Notes: a model not told the origin generated them from the sequence alone. A stretch of DNA of 64,000 nt from Fimbriimonadaceae bacterium (GCA_019454145.1 CP075366.1:971564-1035563); one strand, 5' to 3'. Shown: positions 53,851-63,238, counted from the first letter of the stretch. Numbers and translations are program-made.

Positions 53851-54978
53851 TTATTGAACGGGCGGTGCATTTAATTGCATCTTGGCCTTTCGGATAAGCA
53901 ATTCCATCAATTCATATTGAAAATCCGCCGACGGGCGGTGAGCAAGAACATATTTTTTGTACTTCTCAATCGCTTTCTCCCCGTATTCAATACATCCTTC
54001 GTAATCACCGTTGCAATAGTATCTAAAGGCTTTGTAACGAGGATGTGAGTAAGCATTGATAACTCCTAGTGGAGCTACGCGAACAACATCGGGAACGATC
54101 TCCTCCAAAAACGCCCTTTCAGTTTGAGCAGCTTTAATGGATCGTGCATCCTTCAGATTACTTATGAATTCCAGTGCCTTATTGGCATCCCCTAAATCCC
54201 AGTAGTAAAAAGCTTCCATCACCTGAGCTGAATCTCGAATTGACTGTTCTTGATCCGTTCTCTCCCCTATCGCCCGAATAGATTCGATGTCGAAATCACG
54301 CGGTCTAGTCCAGTTGGACCAAGCATAAATATACTCACTAAGTTCTAGTAACTGTCCCCAATTACGCTTTTTAAACAAAATTGTGAATAAATACTGCGCA
54401 TCTAATAATGGAAAAGTTAATGTGCAAATTATACTCGCAATAAACATCAGCCATAATGTATCTCTCCAAATATTAGTAGCAGCTATTGGCAAAAGGATGA
54501 AAATCAATAATGTCGCTAAAACATTCATAACAAATCCAGCCGCAACTATAAAAAAGTAATCTCGTGCCCTGTACTTTCCAGGTTCAGGATGAGTAGCCAC
54601 ATAACCACCAGCTGGCATCAACTTGGTCTGGTTCCACACTCTCACCCAGCCTGTTGGCCTCAGTTGCCATGTCACTGGCCCAATATTGACCTGTTTGATT
54701 TTCCATCCCAATAATTTGGCAACCAATGCATGACCGCCTTCGTGAATAGTCATTTGACCAGCAAAAATGACCACGGCAGGCAAGAGCACACTTGCAGTGG
54801 TAGAACTTAAGTCAAAAAAGATAGTAAGGAAGCTTTTCTCAGGAGCTACGCCAAATAGTTTTAAGATTGCGGCTATTTCAAAAAATATAACCGCTAATAT
54901 CAAAACAAAGGCAAGCCAAGGGTGCTCCTGTTGAAATTCCTTATACTTGCTAAACGATCCAACCTTCAAAGGCATCAC
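53851..54978 (-). CDS. M50-type intramembrane/site-2-like metallopeptidase
   Basis: 375 residues. Several membrane helices, with the zinc motif MTIHEGGHALVAKLLGWKIK (HEGGH) in the first core helices and FPLLDAQYLFTILF, where the second ligand (Asp) would lie. The C-terminal 150 residues are soluble and TPR-like (SAQVMEAFYYWDLGDANKAL; YCNGDYEGCIEYGEKAIEKY). Could cleave membrane-bound regulators; target unknown. It precedes the gluzincin gene, so two proteases may be co-transcribed. Confidence 0.8.
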   Translation of the reverse strand: MMPLKVGSFSKYKEFQQEHPWLAFVLILAVIFFEIAAILKLFGVAPEKSFLTIFFDLSSTTASVLLPAVVIFAGQMTIHEGGHALVAKLLGWKIKQVNIGPVTWQLRPTGWVRVWNQTKLMPAGGYVATHPEPGKYRARDYFFIVAAGFVMNVLATLLIFILLPIAATNIWRDTLWLMFIASIICTLTFPLLDAQYLFTILFKKRNWGQLLELSEYIYAWSNWTRPRDFDIESIRAIGERTDQEQSIRDSAQVMEAFYYWDLGDANKALEFISNLKDARSIKAAQTERAFLEEIVPDVVRVAPLGVINAYSHPRYKAFRYYCNGDYEGCIEYGEKAIEKYKKYVLAHRPSADFQYELMELLIRKAKMQLNAPPVQ

Positions 54979-55035
54979 TTAATATAGCTAGTTCTGAATG
55001 AATAATGAAAGTTCAGTTTAAGCTGCAAACAGCCG

Positions 55036-55140
55036 TTACCTCCAGAACCACAGCCAGTAAATCAGATCACCAAGTATCCACCAATCCCACCAGTAGTCGG
55101 CATCCCGTTCCCGCCAATATTCTCGCTTTCTTGTCTTCAT
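55036..55140 (-). CDS. Trp-rich 34-residue small protein (possible)
   Basis: MKTRKREYWRERDADYWWDW then WILGDLIYWLWFWR: a basic N-terminus and eight Trp in 34 residues, the second half hydrophobic enough to sit in a membrane surface. Ribosome site is weak. No family recognised. It lies in a spacer of over 300 bases (54979-55294) whose other frames look random. Confidence 0.35.
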   Translation of the reverse strand: MKTRKREYWRERDADYWWDWWILGDLIYWLWFWR

Positions 55141-55233
55141 ACCCACGCAGTTTATACGGTGTGCCTATTCCGATGGTGGCAGCTAATGAAACTCAGCGAT
55201 GTGCTTCACTCACCACAGCAAGGCGTTCTTTCA

Positions 55234-55273
55234 TTTCCCTCCCCAAGCTTGGGGAGGGTTAGGGTGGGGTTGA
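55234..55273. repeat. REP-like dispersed repeat, intact copy
   Basis: A 22-bp perfect palindrome at 55237-55258 (CCCTCCCCAAG/CTTGGGGAGGG) with the tail TTAGGGTGGGGTTGA. Identical to 63841-63880 except one base. Located between small genes, just beyond the stop at 55295. Confidence 0.85.
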
Positions 55274-55294
55274 TAGAAACACTTGCCTAAAAGA

Positions 55295-55522
55295 TTACTG
55301 GGGGGCGCCCTGCCCGATCAACTTCCAAAACACAGCCACTCCTGCTACCAAACTCGAAACCACCCATACTAAGCATCCTAGGCACTCGTAGCTTGCATAA
55401 ATCGCCCAAAACCAACCGCCCAGTGATTGGACGAATTGCCGCACCCAATCCCAGATATCGCAGAGCGACTCCCAAGCAATTTTGCATAGCTCGTGGAAGC
55501 GGTATTTCACGGTTGAAACCAA
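55295..55522 (-). CDS. Small Trp-rich membrane protein (possible)
   Basis: 75 residues from a TTG at 55522 (GTG four codons later is also possible). An amphipathic Trp-rich part (KIAWESLCDIWDWVRQFV) is followed by a membrane helix (CLGCLVWVVSSLVAGVAVF). A competing frame over the same bases lacks this pattern. No family recognised. Confidence 0.4.
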   Translation of the reverse strand: MVSTVKYRFHELCKIAWESLCDIWDWVRQFVQSLGGWFWAIYASYECLGCLVWVVSSLVAGVAVFWKLIGQGAPQ

Positions 55523-55614
55523 TTACCAACGTACGCTTAATCACGTTGCTGATTCTTAAAAACTACAAAAGAACGACATCCTAACAGAACATGTAACCCA
55601 GTAAACTTCCAGAC

Positions 55615-56700
55615 ATGATTACTGCCGCCGTTCTCGCCCTCACTTTGGCAGATTCCATTACCGCAACCCTCACTCCCGCTGACCCGACAACCAAAGATTC
55701 CATCCGCTGGTCACCAAAAGGAGCCGCCGTCGCGCTTAAGCTTCAAGGGAAAGACCTGTTCGGTTCCTTCCCGCTTGGAGCAAAAGGCACCGAGCCAGTC
55801 CGAATCCAACTCAGCAAAGTTGACTCTCCCTATTACAACATGCTTTGGATAGATAGCAACCGCGACCGCCAGTCAACTCAAAACGAAGTCTTCAAAGCCA
55901 CACCGACGGAGCGCACCGGAAAGTGGTGGTCGAGTTTTGGCCCAGTGAATATTCCCATCCCAACCGCCGACGGAAAATCACGGCCCTATCCAATCAACCT
56001 CTGGTACGTCGAAGATCCGCTCGAACCAGAAGCTGTCCCCACACTACGTTGGAGCCGCCGCGGATGGCACGAAGGTCAAGTCAAACTTGGCGATCAAACC
56101 GCTTATGTGCTCATCACCGAAATGAATATGGATGGTGTGTTCGACCAACGCGACCATTGGATTCTGGCTCGCACCAGAGCCGGACTCTGGGAACCGAAGT
56201 CACGTGGCCTCGAAGATCATGTATGGCTGGATGGCATTTGCTACCGACCCCTCGGCATTGATCCGGATGGAATGTTCATTAAATTTGAATCGTTCGATCC
56301 TGGCTTCACCGAAGCCGAAGAGTCCAACCGGCGCGACCCTTACCTTGATGACAAAGCTGCTACCCGTGCGCCAAAGCCAGTGCCGTTTGGCCACGATTTT
56401 GAGGCTGCTCTCAAGCAATCAAAAGCTGAGAAAAAGAACATGCTCGTAGACTTTGAAGCGACTTGGTGCGGCCCTTGCAAAACCATGGATGAGCTTGTGT
56501 ACACCGCGCAAGCCGTCGTTGATGCCGCCAAGAACGTCGTCGCCGTAAAGGTGGATGGCGATGTTCACCGTGATCTCACCAAAAAGTACAACGTCACCGC
56601 TTACCCCACCATGATTCTTCTTGACCCAAGTGGCAAAGAACTCAACCGCGCCGTCGGCTATCGGGGAGTCAACGAAATGGTGCAGTTCCTTGCTCCTTAA
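55615..56700 (+). CDS. Secreted protein with C-terminal thioredoxin domain
   Basis: 361 residues. Signal-like start (MITAAVLALTLADSITA), a beta-rich N-terminal domain of about 240 residues (LWIDSNRDRQSTQNEVF; LITEMNMDGVFDQRDHW, which resemble Asp-rich calcium-type loops) and a thioredoxin domain: NMLVDFEATWCGPCKTMDEL with the redox pair CGPC, then YNVTAYPTMILLDPSGKEL with the cis-Pro. Likely a periplasmic disulfide reductase. Monocistronic, ending in a strong terminator. Confidence 0.88.
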   Translation: MITAAVLALTLADSITATLTPADPTTKDSIRWSPKGAAVALKLQGKDLFGSFPLGAKGTEPVRIQLSKVDSPYYNMLWIDSNRDRQSTQNEVFKATPTERTGKWWSSFGPVNIPIPTADGKSRPYPINLWYVEDPLEPEAVPTLRWSRRGWHEGQVKLGDQTAYVLITEMNMDGVFDQRDHWILARTRAGLWEPKSRGLEDHVWLDGICYRPLGIDPDGMFIKFESFDPGFTEAEESNRRDPYLDDKAATRAPKPVPFGHDFEAALKQSKAEKKNMLVDFEATWCGPCKTMDELVYTAQAVVDAAKNVVAVKVDGDVHRDLTKKYNVTAYPTMILLDPSGKELNRAVGYRGVNEMVQFLAP

Positions 56701-56731
56701 CCAGTCTTAGCCATTGGCTAAGACTGGTTAA
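56697..56731. terminator. Bidirectional terminator, 17-bp perfect stem
   Basis: TTAACCAGTCTTAGCCA pairs exactly with TGGCTAAGACTGGTTAA with one base between the arms. It begins in the stop codon of the thioredoxin gene and ends 10 bases before the convergent stop at 56741. Confidence 0.8.
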
Positions 56732-56740
56732 TTCAGATAC

Positions 56741-58960
56741 TCATGGCCGATAGATCGGTAACTCGTTACCGCCATAGTAACGATTTTCGAGGTGGGCTTT
56801 CCAATCGAAGCCCTTGTCCCTCAGCTTTTTTGCAAAGTCTGCGCGGAACGATTTTCTAGCCTCTTCAGGAGTTGCAAGGATAAATTTCATATCTTTAAGG
56901 CCGTTATCAATTTGCATGATTGAAAGGTCGCCGGCAAAAAGGGACATCTCTTTTCCGACAACCAAGTTTCCGACTTCTTTAGAGTAAGAAGTTGATCCCC
57001 GCCCGTTAGGGTAAGTGTACTCGACCTGCACATAAGCGTCACGGCTAGTTGTTTTGATAGTTCCGAGTTCTGTATTATCAGAAACCATATCTGCGACAAC
57101 CTTTCGGATTCCTAATGAACCAAACCACTGCTGGCGATGGAAATTATTTAGCATCAGATACGAACGGCTCACTTCATTCCCACCTTCACTTTTAAGTTTG
57201 CTAATCGCTCGAGAAAGCGCCGATGCCACCAATTCTTGAACGGCCGCGTTGTTTGGATGCTCCCAACCAGTTCGGAGTGCATCCTGGCTCAGTACATTCT
57301 TAATTGAATAGTTTTCTAGGGCTGCCTTGTAGTCAATGAGGGCCGCATTTTCATCCCCAAGGGCTATTCGTTGAGAAATGACTGCCCCTAACGCACCACC
57401 ATATTGCGACCAGTTGTTGTCGTTAGCTGAAGATAGCTTTGCCAGTACTTCAAGCGAAAATTGCCGTAGCACAGGGATCGAACCCTTTCCTTTGACATGG
57501 GCAAGGCCAATACAAAGTTGACCCACTGCTTCAAAGTCCGGATTCTTTTCAATGGGGTCACCGAATCGGACAATTCGCTTCTCCAGTGCATCTGAAAGTT
57601 TTTTGCGCTCGGAATCTGTCAGCTGATCCATGACGATAGGCACCCGTCCCGGCACGTAAGTCACCTGGCTACCCCCCGTTCCTTTGGCAAACAAGCCCAT
57701 TAATGATGAGGAAGCCGAACGATCTGAATTCTTCATGTCAGCGATAGAATTCAAATATCGTTGCCCACCAGAAAGTTTGGAGTGCTCTTTCCACTTTGCG
57801 CTCCAGTAGTCCGCAGAACGATCGTATCGCCCTTCCATCGAATTGTAAGGAAGTGCTGGCATGCCTACCCAAAGCTGAGAAATGTATCTATAAATCAGGT
57901 TCCGAACCGGCTGTGGCATGTTGTTCGGGAATCCGAATTCGTTTGTTACAAACGAAACCCTATCGTCAGTGCGATACGCTTCAATCAGATCGGGGATGAT
58001 TGCTTCGCCCTCCTCTGTAATCAAACCCGCCAAAGTCAAATTAGGCTCCTGAGCATCAAGATTTACAGATCCATCTAATGCTTTGATCAATGCTTTTCGC
58101 CTCGCCTCCGGTTCGAGTGCAACGATATCAATAATTTTGGGCACCGGGCGATTTTCTTTGATCCTACGCTCAAGGTCAAGGATAATTTGGTCAGTTTTCA
58201 CTTGACCGAATCCATAGCCGCCATAAACGCGCCCCTGATTATTAGCAGAATGTTCTTCGCAATATTTAGAGCGGATTGCGGCTGTTAGAGCATTTTTCCA
58301 ATCGGTATCTCTTGCAAGTCGGGTCACAGTCGAAAAATTGGAATTAAAGAATATCTGACCAAGAAGGGACTCAAAATTTGTGTTCGATCCGTTAACCGAG
58401 CTTTGAACCGCAGGATTTGCTGCCTTCATTTGCTCAAAAAACTGCTCGGCTTTTTCGGTTTCACCAGAAATAACTAACATGACAATTTTGCACAATGACC
58501 GATCCAACATCATGCGGCTCATTTCCACCATGTATTGATCTGTATCGTAAGATTTGTTAAAGGCTTCGTCAACATTAATCGGCTCGCCAGGACTGGCAAT
58601 ACGGTGAACCGCTCCAAACAATGTAACTACCATTTGCACACCATTCTCATCGGCGGGCATAACCCAACCAATGACATCGGCCCGATCAGGCATGCCAGGA
58701 TAGTTAGGAACTTGAACGACTTTTGCCGTCCTTAGTTTTCCCCCACGCACATCAGGGATTCCCTGACCAACATATTTTTTGATTGCCGAAACCAGTTCGG
58801 CGGGCAATTTAGAATCCTTTATTTCTAACGGTGCAACGGCTGGAAGCGAGCGTACAATTGCCGGGGTCTCCTGCGCTCTTGCTTGTTTGGGCATTGTTCC
58901 AACCCACCAAACCGTTCCGATAACAAAAATTGATGCAACGACTATAAGTGACCGTCTCAT
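56741..58960 (-). CDS. Large secreted protein of unknown function
   Basis: 739 residues. Signal/anchor (LIVVASIFVIGTVWWVGTMP) followed by a mature region that is mainly helical and alpha-solenoid-like (PVLRQFSLEVLAKLSSAND; AAVQELVASALSRAISKLKS), with an N-terminal beta part (RADVIGWVMPADENGVQMVV). No catalytic motif seen. Stand-alone gene. Confidence 0.7.
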   Translation of the reverse strand: MRRSLIVVASIFVIGTVWWVGTMPKQARAQETPAIVRSLPAVAPLEIKDSKLPAELVSAIKKYVGQGIPDVRGGKLRTAKVVQVPNYPGMPDRADVIGWVMPADENGVQMVVTLFGAVHRIASPGEPINVDEAFNKSYDTDQYMVEMSRMMLDRSLCKIVMLVISGETEKAEQFFEQMKAANPAVQSSVNGSNTNFESLLGQIFFNSNFSTVTRLARDTDWKNALTAAIRSKYCEEHSANNQGRVYGGYGFGQVKTDQIILDLERRIKENRPVPKIIDIVALEPEARRKALIKALDGSVNLDAQEPNLTLAGLITEEGEAIIPDLIEAYRTDDRVSFVTNEFGFPNNMPQPVRNLIYRYISQLWVGMPALPYNSMEGRYDRSADYWSAKWKEHSKLSGGQRYLNSIADMKNSDRSASSSLMGLFAKGTGGSQVTYVPGRVPIVMDQLTDSERKKLSDALEKRIVRFGDPIEKNPDFEAVGQLCIGLAHVKGKGSIPVLRQFSLEVLAKLSSANDNNWSQYGGALGAVISQRIALGDENAALIDYKAALENYSIKNVLSQDALRTGWEHPNNAAVQELVASALSRAISKLKSEGGNEVSRSYLMLNNFHRQQWFGSLGIRKVVADMVSDNTELGTIKTTSRDAYVQVEYTYPNGRGSTSYSKEVGNLVVGKEMSLFAGDLSIMQIDNGLKDMKFILATPEEARKSFRADFAKKLRDKGFDWKAHLENRYYGGNELPIYRP

Positions 58961-59008
58961 TCTCCACCTATCATTTGTAGTGTATTCAAAATTAATTTCC
59001 GTTCAAAA

Positions 59009-59959
59009 CTATTTGCCGTTTTTTGCTCTCGCCTCCAATTCTCGAACCGCGCTACTCCAATTCGGATATTCAAAGTCAAATCCAGCCTCAAGTAACCGCC
59101 CCGGGACAACCCGACGACTTTTTAAAACCAGTTCACTTTCAGTTTGCATAGCCCAGCACCCAAGTTCCACCATCCAATTAGCCGCAGGCAAACCAATATT
59201 CACTTCACACGCGGCCCGAAATTCATTCATGAATTCGGCTTGTGGTAACGGGTTTGGAGAGCAAACATTGACCACACCCGATAAATCCGAATCAATCAAA
59301 AACGAAATCGCGCGGCAGAAATCCTGTTCGTGGATCCAACTCACATACTGCTTACCCGAACCGAGTCGGCCGCCCAAACCTTTCAATACCAACCCCCGCA
59401 AGACATCGAACACACTTCCCTGGTCTACCGACATCACCATCGAACTCCGCATCGCGACTTTCCTTGTCTGCGGAGTTTCAGATTCAAAAAACGCCTTTTC
59501 CCAAGCTTTTGCAATTTCAATACTCGCCACCCACTTTGGCGGAGCCCCTGGTTCCTCACCGCCGATGATTCCAGTAGCTTCATCATTAGGCGCATCGAAC
59601 CGATGAGCGTAAATCGTAGCCGTACTTGATTGCAGCCAAAGTTTGGGCGGAGTCATGCACATTCCAATCGCCTCGCCTAAAAGCTGTGTAGATTCCACGC
59701 GGCTCTGCATCATCTCTACTAGGTTCTTAGTGTTGTAACGGCAGTTGACGGTTCGTCCTGCTAAGTTGATCACCACGTCAGAACCCTCCAACTCTTCGAC
59801 CCAGTCGCCAAACGAACATCCATCCCACTGCAAAACCTTCACATTAGGGATTTCAGCGCGCTGGCGAGAAAGCACGACGATCTCATCAAACCCATGCGAA
59901 AAGTGCCGGATTAGCGCCGCGCCAATGTGTCCAGTCCCACCGGGAATTATTATTTTCAT
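59009..59959 (-). CDS. TIGR01777-family NAD(P)-binding epimerase-like protein
   Basis: 316 residues. Rossmann start MKIIIPGGTGHIGAALIRHF, DVVINLAGRTVNCRY, LWLQSSTATIYAHRF with the catalytic-type Tyr, WEKAFFESETPQTRKVAMR, LKGLGGRLGSGKQYVSWIHE and the C-terminal DUF1731-like SRRVVPGRLLEAGFDFEYPN. Known as the YfcH/SulA-like SDR branch; substrate unknown. Divergent from the DUF1990 gene with a 32-base gap. Confidence 0.9.
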   Translation of the reverse strand: MKIIIPGGTGHIGAALIRHFSHGFDEIVVLSRQRAEIPNVKVLQWDGCSFGDWVEELEGSDVVINLAGRTVNCRYNTKNLVEMMQSRVESTQLLGEAIGMCMTPPKLWLQSSTATIYAHRFDAPNDEATGIIGGEEPGAPPKWVASIEIAKAWEKAFFESETPQTRKVAMRSSMVMSVDQGSVFDVLRGLVLKGLGGRLGSGKQYVSWIHEQDFCRAISFLIDSDLSGVVNVCSPNPLPQAEFMNEFRAACEVNIGLPAANWMVELGCWAMQTESELVLKSRRVVPGRLLEAGFDFEYPNWSSAVRELEARAKNGK

Positions 59960-59991
59960 TTTTTTCTGAAAATTCCGAATATAATAATACT

Positions 59992-60558
59992 ATGGCAGGA
60001 AAAACTCCAAACGCCATCCAAAAACGACTCAAAACGATCCAACATCATCCTCTTGCCTGGAACCCACTCTCTGGAGGAAAGCGAGGCCCCGTCTGCTTTC
60101 AAGACGAAACTGATGAGTCACTCGGAGCCGACCCAACCGGCACCCGATTCCAAAAAATCGCCGAGCTCACGTTCTCCGGCCACTATTATCCTGCCGATGC
60201 TGTTGAATTCTTCCCCACCGAAACTCCCTTAGCTCCCGGAGTCCGCATCGTCCAACGCGCCCGAGTCTTCCCTGCTATCAAGTGGCCAGTCGCTTATTCA
60301 ATTGTCGAAATCTATGTCGCCAATCAAACTGCCGGCACAATAGAAATCGGATACGTCACTACAAAACGCCATCACGGTCGCGGAATCTGGACGGCCACCA
60401 TCACCCGCCACCCAGATCACGAACTCACCATCCGAGTCGTCTCAACCGCTTGCCCTAACTCCTTCCTATTTTGGATCGGCTTGCCCTGGGCACGGCACCT
60501 GCAAGTCCGCGCAAAATGGCGCGCCATTCAAGAATTCCGCAAGATCACTGGAGAATAA
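59992..60558 (+). CDS. DUF1990 protein
   Basis: 188 residues. DUF1990 pattern: PLAWNPLSGGKR, HYYPADAVEFFPTETPLAPG, YSIVEIYVANQTAGTIEIGY, VTTKRHHGRGIWTATITRHP, FWIGLPWARHLQVRAKWRAI. No activity known. Two bases separate its stop from the next gene, so it heads a plus-strand operon of helical/SH3-like membrane proteins. Confidence 0.82.
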   Translation: MAGKTPNAIQKRLKTIQHHPLAWNPLSGGKRGPVCFQDETDESLGADPTGTRFQKIAELTFSGHYYPADAVEFFPTETPLAPGVRIVQRARVFPAIKWPVAYSIVEIYVANQTAGTIEIGYVTTKRHHGRGIWTATITRHPDHELTIRVVSTACPNSFLFWIGLPWARHLQVRAKWRAIQEFRKITGE

Positions 60559-60560
60559 AA

Positions 60561-61196
60561 ATGACCCAAACCCTTGCTCATCAAGAAACTTACACCGAAC
60601 CCGAACTTGAACTCATCATCAACCGCGCTCAAGAAATAGAACTGCAAGACCGTCTGACTCCTTCCTACACCCCGGACGACATTTGCACAGCCGCGCATGA
60701 AATGGGAGTCTCGGAAGAATCCGTCGCCCGCGCACTCGAAGAACACCGACTCCGCCGACTCATTGGCCCGCCGCAGTATGTGTTTGCCCTCAAATTCGAT
60801 AACCGCTACTACATTGCCGAGCAAATCTGCACGCACGGCTCGCGAGCAGAAATCCGCTATATGGATGGAACCACCACTTCTATAGACCGCGATCTCATAT
60901 TTCCTGCAGCACTTTCACCCGGGCACCGCGTTCAAGTCAAATCAAAAAATGGATGGTGGTTCCCCGCTACCGTTACCCAGTTCAACCCTGGTCGAGATTG
61001 CGCAACGATCCGGTTTAAAACTGGAAACGAAGCCAATTATTCGTTCGACCATCTTCGGCTGACCACAAAACAGATTCGGGAGAATGTAGATATTCGCCGA
61101 ACGCTCAGCTCGCGAAAATCCAACATAAACGCCATCCTGATTGTTGTGTCCGTTCTCACGCTCTATATGTTCATGCTCATCAAACTCACAATGTAA
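60561..61196 (+). CDS. Helical domain plus SH3/Tudor-like domain, membrane-anchored
   Basis: 211 residues from the ATG at 60561, which has GGAG at the right spacing; a frame from 60471 is longer but lacks support. Helical N-terminus (LELIINRAQEIELQDR; DICTAAHEMGVSEESVARAL), a beta-barrel-like part (HRVQVKSKNGWWFPATVTQF; DCATIRFKTGNEANYSFDHL) as in SH3/Tudor/Agenet folds, and a C-terminal helix (NAILIVVSVLTLYMFMLIKL). Paralog of 61803-62486. Function unknown. Confidence 0.65.
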   Translation: MTQTLAHQETYTEPELELIINRAQEIELQDRLTPSYTPDDICTAAHEMGVSEESVARALEEHRLRRLIGPPQYVFALKFDNRYYIAEQICTHGSRAEIRYMDGTTTSIDRDLIFPAALSPGHRVQVKSKNGWWFPATVTQFNPGRDCATIRFKTGNEANYSFDHLRLTTKQIRENVDIRRTLSSRKSNINAILIVVSVLTLYMFMLIKLTM

Positions 61197-61240
61197 CGAA
61201 CTAAACGCAAATCCGCCAAATGCAGTAAGAATCAGTATAG

Positions 61241-61768
61241 ATGCCCGAAGAGTTCTATTACGTCAATCCGTTTGAACCCGATCCTTTCTCGGGGATGAGA
61301 ACGATAGTTGTGACTAATGCATCCCCCGGAATTGTAAGCGTGCGGGAAGGCGATAAGATACTTTTCACCGAAAGGAGTTCGCAGACAAAAGCAGTGTTGG
61401 AACTAGACGAAAATTGGGAGGTGAAATTGATCTCCACAGGTAAATACTATAGCTATCTAGTCAAATCCGAGCACACTGAAATTCTGATAAAATTAGTGGA
61501 TCAAAATGAATTTATATATCAGTTCGAATATGACTCGCATCAATACGAAATCACTCCTTACAAATTGTTCCATCAGCTAAAAGAAGTGCAGAATTCTGCT
61601 CCATTAGCAGTTCTCATTCCAACTTGGAAAGACAAAGAAATCAACGAAAGGCGTACTTGCACAATTCGATGCTCAAAAGGGCTAAGTCCGTTTCTAGTTA
61701 TGTGTCTCTACATCGCAAAAGGATCAAGTAGTTCTTACTATCCAGCCCCTTTTCGTTTACCGGAGTAA
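61241..61768 (+). CDS. Hypothetical protein between the two paralogs
   Basis: 175 residues. Looks beta-rich (MRTIVVTNASPGIVSVREGD; AVLELDENWEVKLISTGKYY; ILIKLVDQNEFIYQFEYDSH), reminiscent of LURP-one/scramblase-like barrels, though I cannot confirm that. C-terminal SPFLVMCLYIAKGSSSSYYP is partly hydrophobic. Sits 44 bases after and 34 bases before the two paralogs. Confidence 0.55.
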   Translation: MPEEFYYVNPFEPDPFSGMRTIVVTNASPGIVSVREGDKILFTERSSQTKAVLELDENWEVKLISTGKYYSYLVKSEHTEILIKLVDQNEFIYQFEYDSHQYEITPYKLFHQLKEVQNSAPLAVLIPTWKDKEINERRTCTIRCSKGLSPFLVMCLYIAKGSSSSYYPAPFRLPE

Positions 61769-61802
61769 CTAACTCAAACAAAAGTCGTCTTCCAAGAATT
61801 AA

Positions 61803-62486
61803 GTGAGCTTCACGCAACCTCAGCAAATCTCAGTCAGAATAAATAATGTGAGTCACAAATTCACAGAACAGCAAGTTCGCGAAATCCTTGCCCGCGCCGA
61901 GCAGATTCACCTCGGGGCCGCCAACGAGCAAGAATCCGACACAAAAGCTCTCATCAAAGCCGCGGAAGAAGCTGGACTTCCCCGTGAAGCGGTAGAGCAA
62001 GCCTTGCGCGAACGGCTTGATACGCAAACCCCAAACCTCACCCCTGGCGAATTCGTTTTCGCGCCCTCTACCGACGGAAAACTATACGTAGCAGAAGTCA
62101 AATCATCTGGCTCAAACACCACCACGGTTCAGTTCCTCATTGGTAGCGAACTTTCCGTCCCATCGAGCCAAATCCAACCCGCCGTTTTTCTCCCTGGATC
62201 CAAGGTCAAAGCGAATTGGCCGCATTGGGGTTGGTGGACTTGCACCGTGCTCAGCTTCGATAAACCCAACCGCCTGGTTCGCCTTTCCGATGGCTGGGGC
62301 ACAGAAAAAACTTTCCCGCTGACTGAAATCCGACTTGATCCTCCCCAAGTTGCGACTGGAAATACTACTTTCGCCAAAATTAAAAAATTCTTAGATGCAA
62401 ATCCACCAGTCAAATACATTGCTTTTGGATTAAGCGTAATTTTCGCGATTCAGCTCGTCAGATTATTTGTTGAGATGGTTCGTTGA
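61803..62486 (+). CDS. Paralog: helical domain plus SH3/Tudor-like domain
   Basis: 227 residues from a GTG. Same plan as 60561-61196: helical ILARAEQIHLGAANEQESDT, ALIKAAEEAGLPREAVEQAL; barrel GSKVKANWPHWGWWTCTVLS, NRLVRLSDGWGTEKTFPLTE; C-terminal helix YIAFGLSVIFAIQLVRLF. The helical part resembles a short module found before membrane helices in many bacterial proteins. Its stop overlaps the next gene's TTG start. Confidence 0.65.
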   Translation: MSFTQPQQISVRINNVSHKFTEQQVREILARAEQIHLGAANEQESDTKALIKAAEEAGLPREAVEQALRERLDTQTPNLTPGEFVFAPSTDGKLYVAEVKSSGSNTTTVQFLIGSELSVPSSQIQPAVFLPGSKVKANWPHWGWWTCTVLSFDKPNRLVRLSDGWGTEKTFPLTEIRLDPPQVATGNTTFAKIKKFLDANPPVKYIAFGLSVIFAIQLVRLFVEMVR

Positions 62487-63235
62487 CCCAAATCCCTCCA
62501 GGGGTCTTGGACTTCGCTCGGTTGAACACCTTTCCCCTCGACCAAGAACTTCCGCCTGGTTACTGCTCACGCATTTTTCGCCACAACGACCGCATCCTCA
62601 AGTTTCCGTTCCAAGGCGAAGAGCAAACCACCGGGTTCCACGCGGCATATCAACTCGAACAAATCGGCGGCCCCAAAATCTATGCGGGACACGAACCAAC
62701 CGGATCGCTCATCATGGAATTCATCCCCAGCGGAACGAGCTTGGCCACATCTGGTCAACCTGATGAGCCGACGTTTATCCAGCTCGCTCGCCAGATGCAG
62801 AATCTATCTACTGAGCACTGCCTATCGCTGGAAAGCTACTACCAATATCTCCCTGATTTCGGCAAAGATCTCCTTGCCACAACCACCAATCCAGTTTTCC
62901 TGCACGGCGACTTGCACCACTCCAACATCCTGCTCGACGAACGAACCAACGAGTTTCGCCCAATCGACCCTAAGGGTTTGGTCGGCGATGCGGCATTTGA
63001 ATGTGTCGCCTTTCTGCGAAACCCTATCGATACTCTCCCACTCCGGGACGACCTTTTTGAGTTCACAGTCGGGCGAATCGAACGTCTTTCTCAAGCTCTC
63101 ACGCTCGACCCCGCGCTCATCGCCGCGTGGACTTATATAGATCGGGCTTTTGATGAAGACTTAGAACCCTCCAGCCCTTGGCGCAAGGTCATCCCCACGT
63201 TTGAGCGCGTTTATAATTACTTCAAGGAAAAATAG
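62483..63235 (+). CDS. APH(6)/hydroxyurea-kinase-like phosphotransferase
   Basis: 250 residues from a TTG that overlaps the preceding stop. Kinase C-lobe as in the APH_6_hur family: FLHGDLHHSNILL (Asp/Asn catalytic loop), RPIDPKGLVGDAAFECVAFL (metal-binding Asp), LRNPIDTLPLRDDLF. The N-lobe is short (HNDRILKFPFQGEEQTTG; SLIMEFIPSGTSL). May phosphorylate a small molecule; resistance is only one possibility. Confidence 0.8.
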   Translation: MTQIPPGVLDFARLNTFPLDQELPPGYCSRIFRHNDRILKFPFQGEEQTTGFHAAYQLEQIGGPKIYAGHEPTGSLIMEFIPSGTSLATSGQPDEPTFIQLARQMQNLSTEHCLSLESYYQYLPDFGKDLLATTTNPVFLHGDLHHSNILLDERTNEFRPIDPKGLVGDAAFECVAFLRNPIDTLPLRDDLFEFTVGRIERLSQALTLDPALIAAWTYIDRAFDEDLEPSSPWRKVIPTFERVYNYFKEK

Positions 63236-63238
63236 TAC

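Noticed and set aside
55005-55262. 85-codon plus-strand frame in the spacer
   Set aside because: It ends inside a REP-like repeat and has no coding pattern; the Trp-rich frame on the other strand is more convincing.
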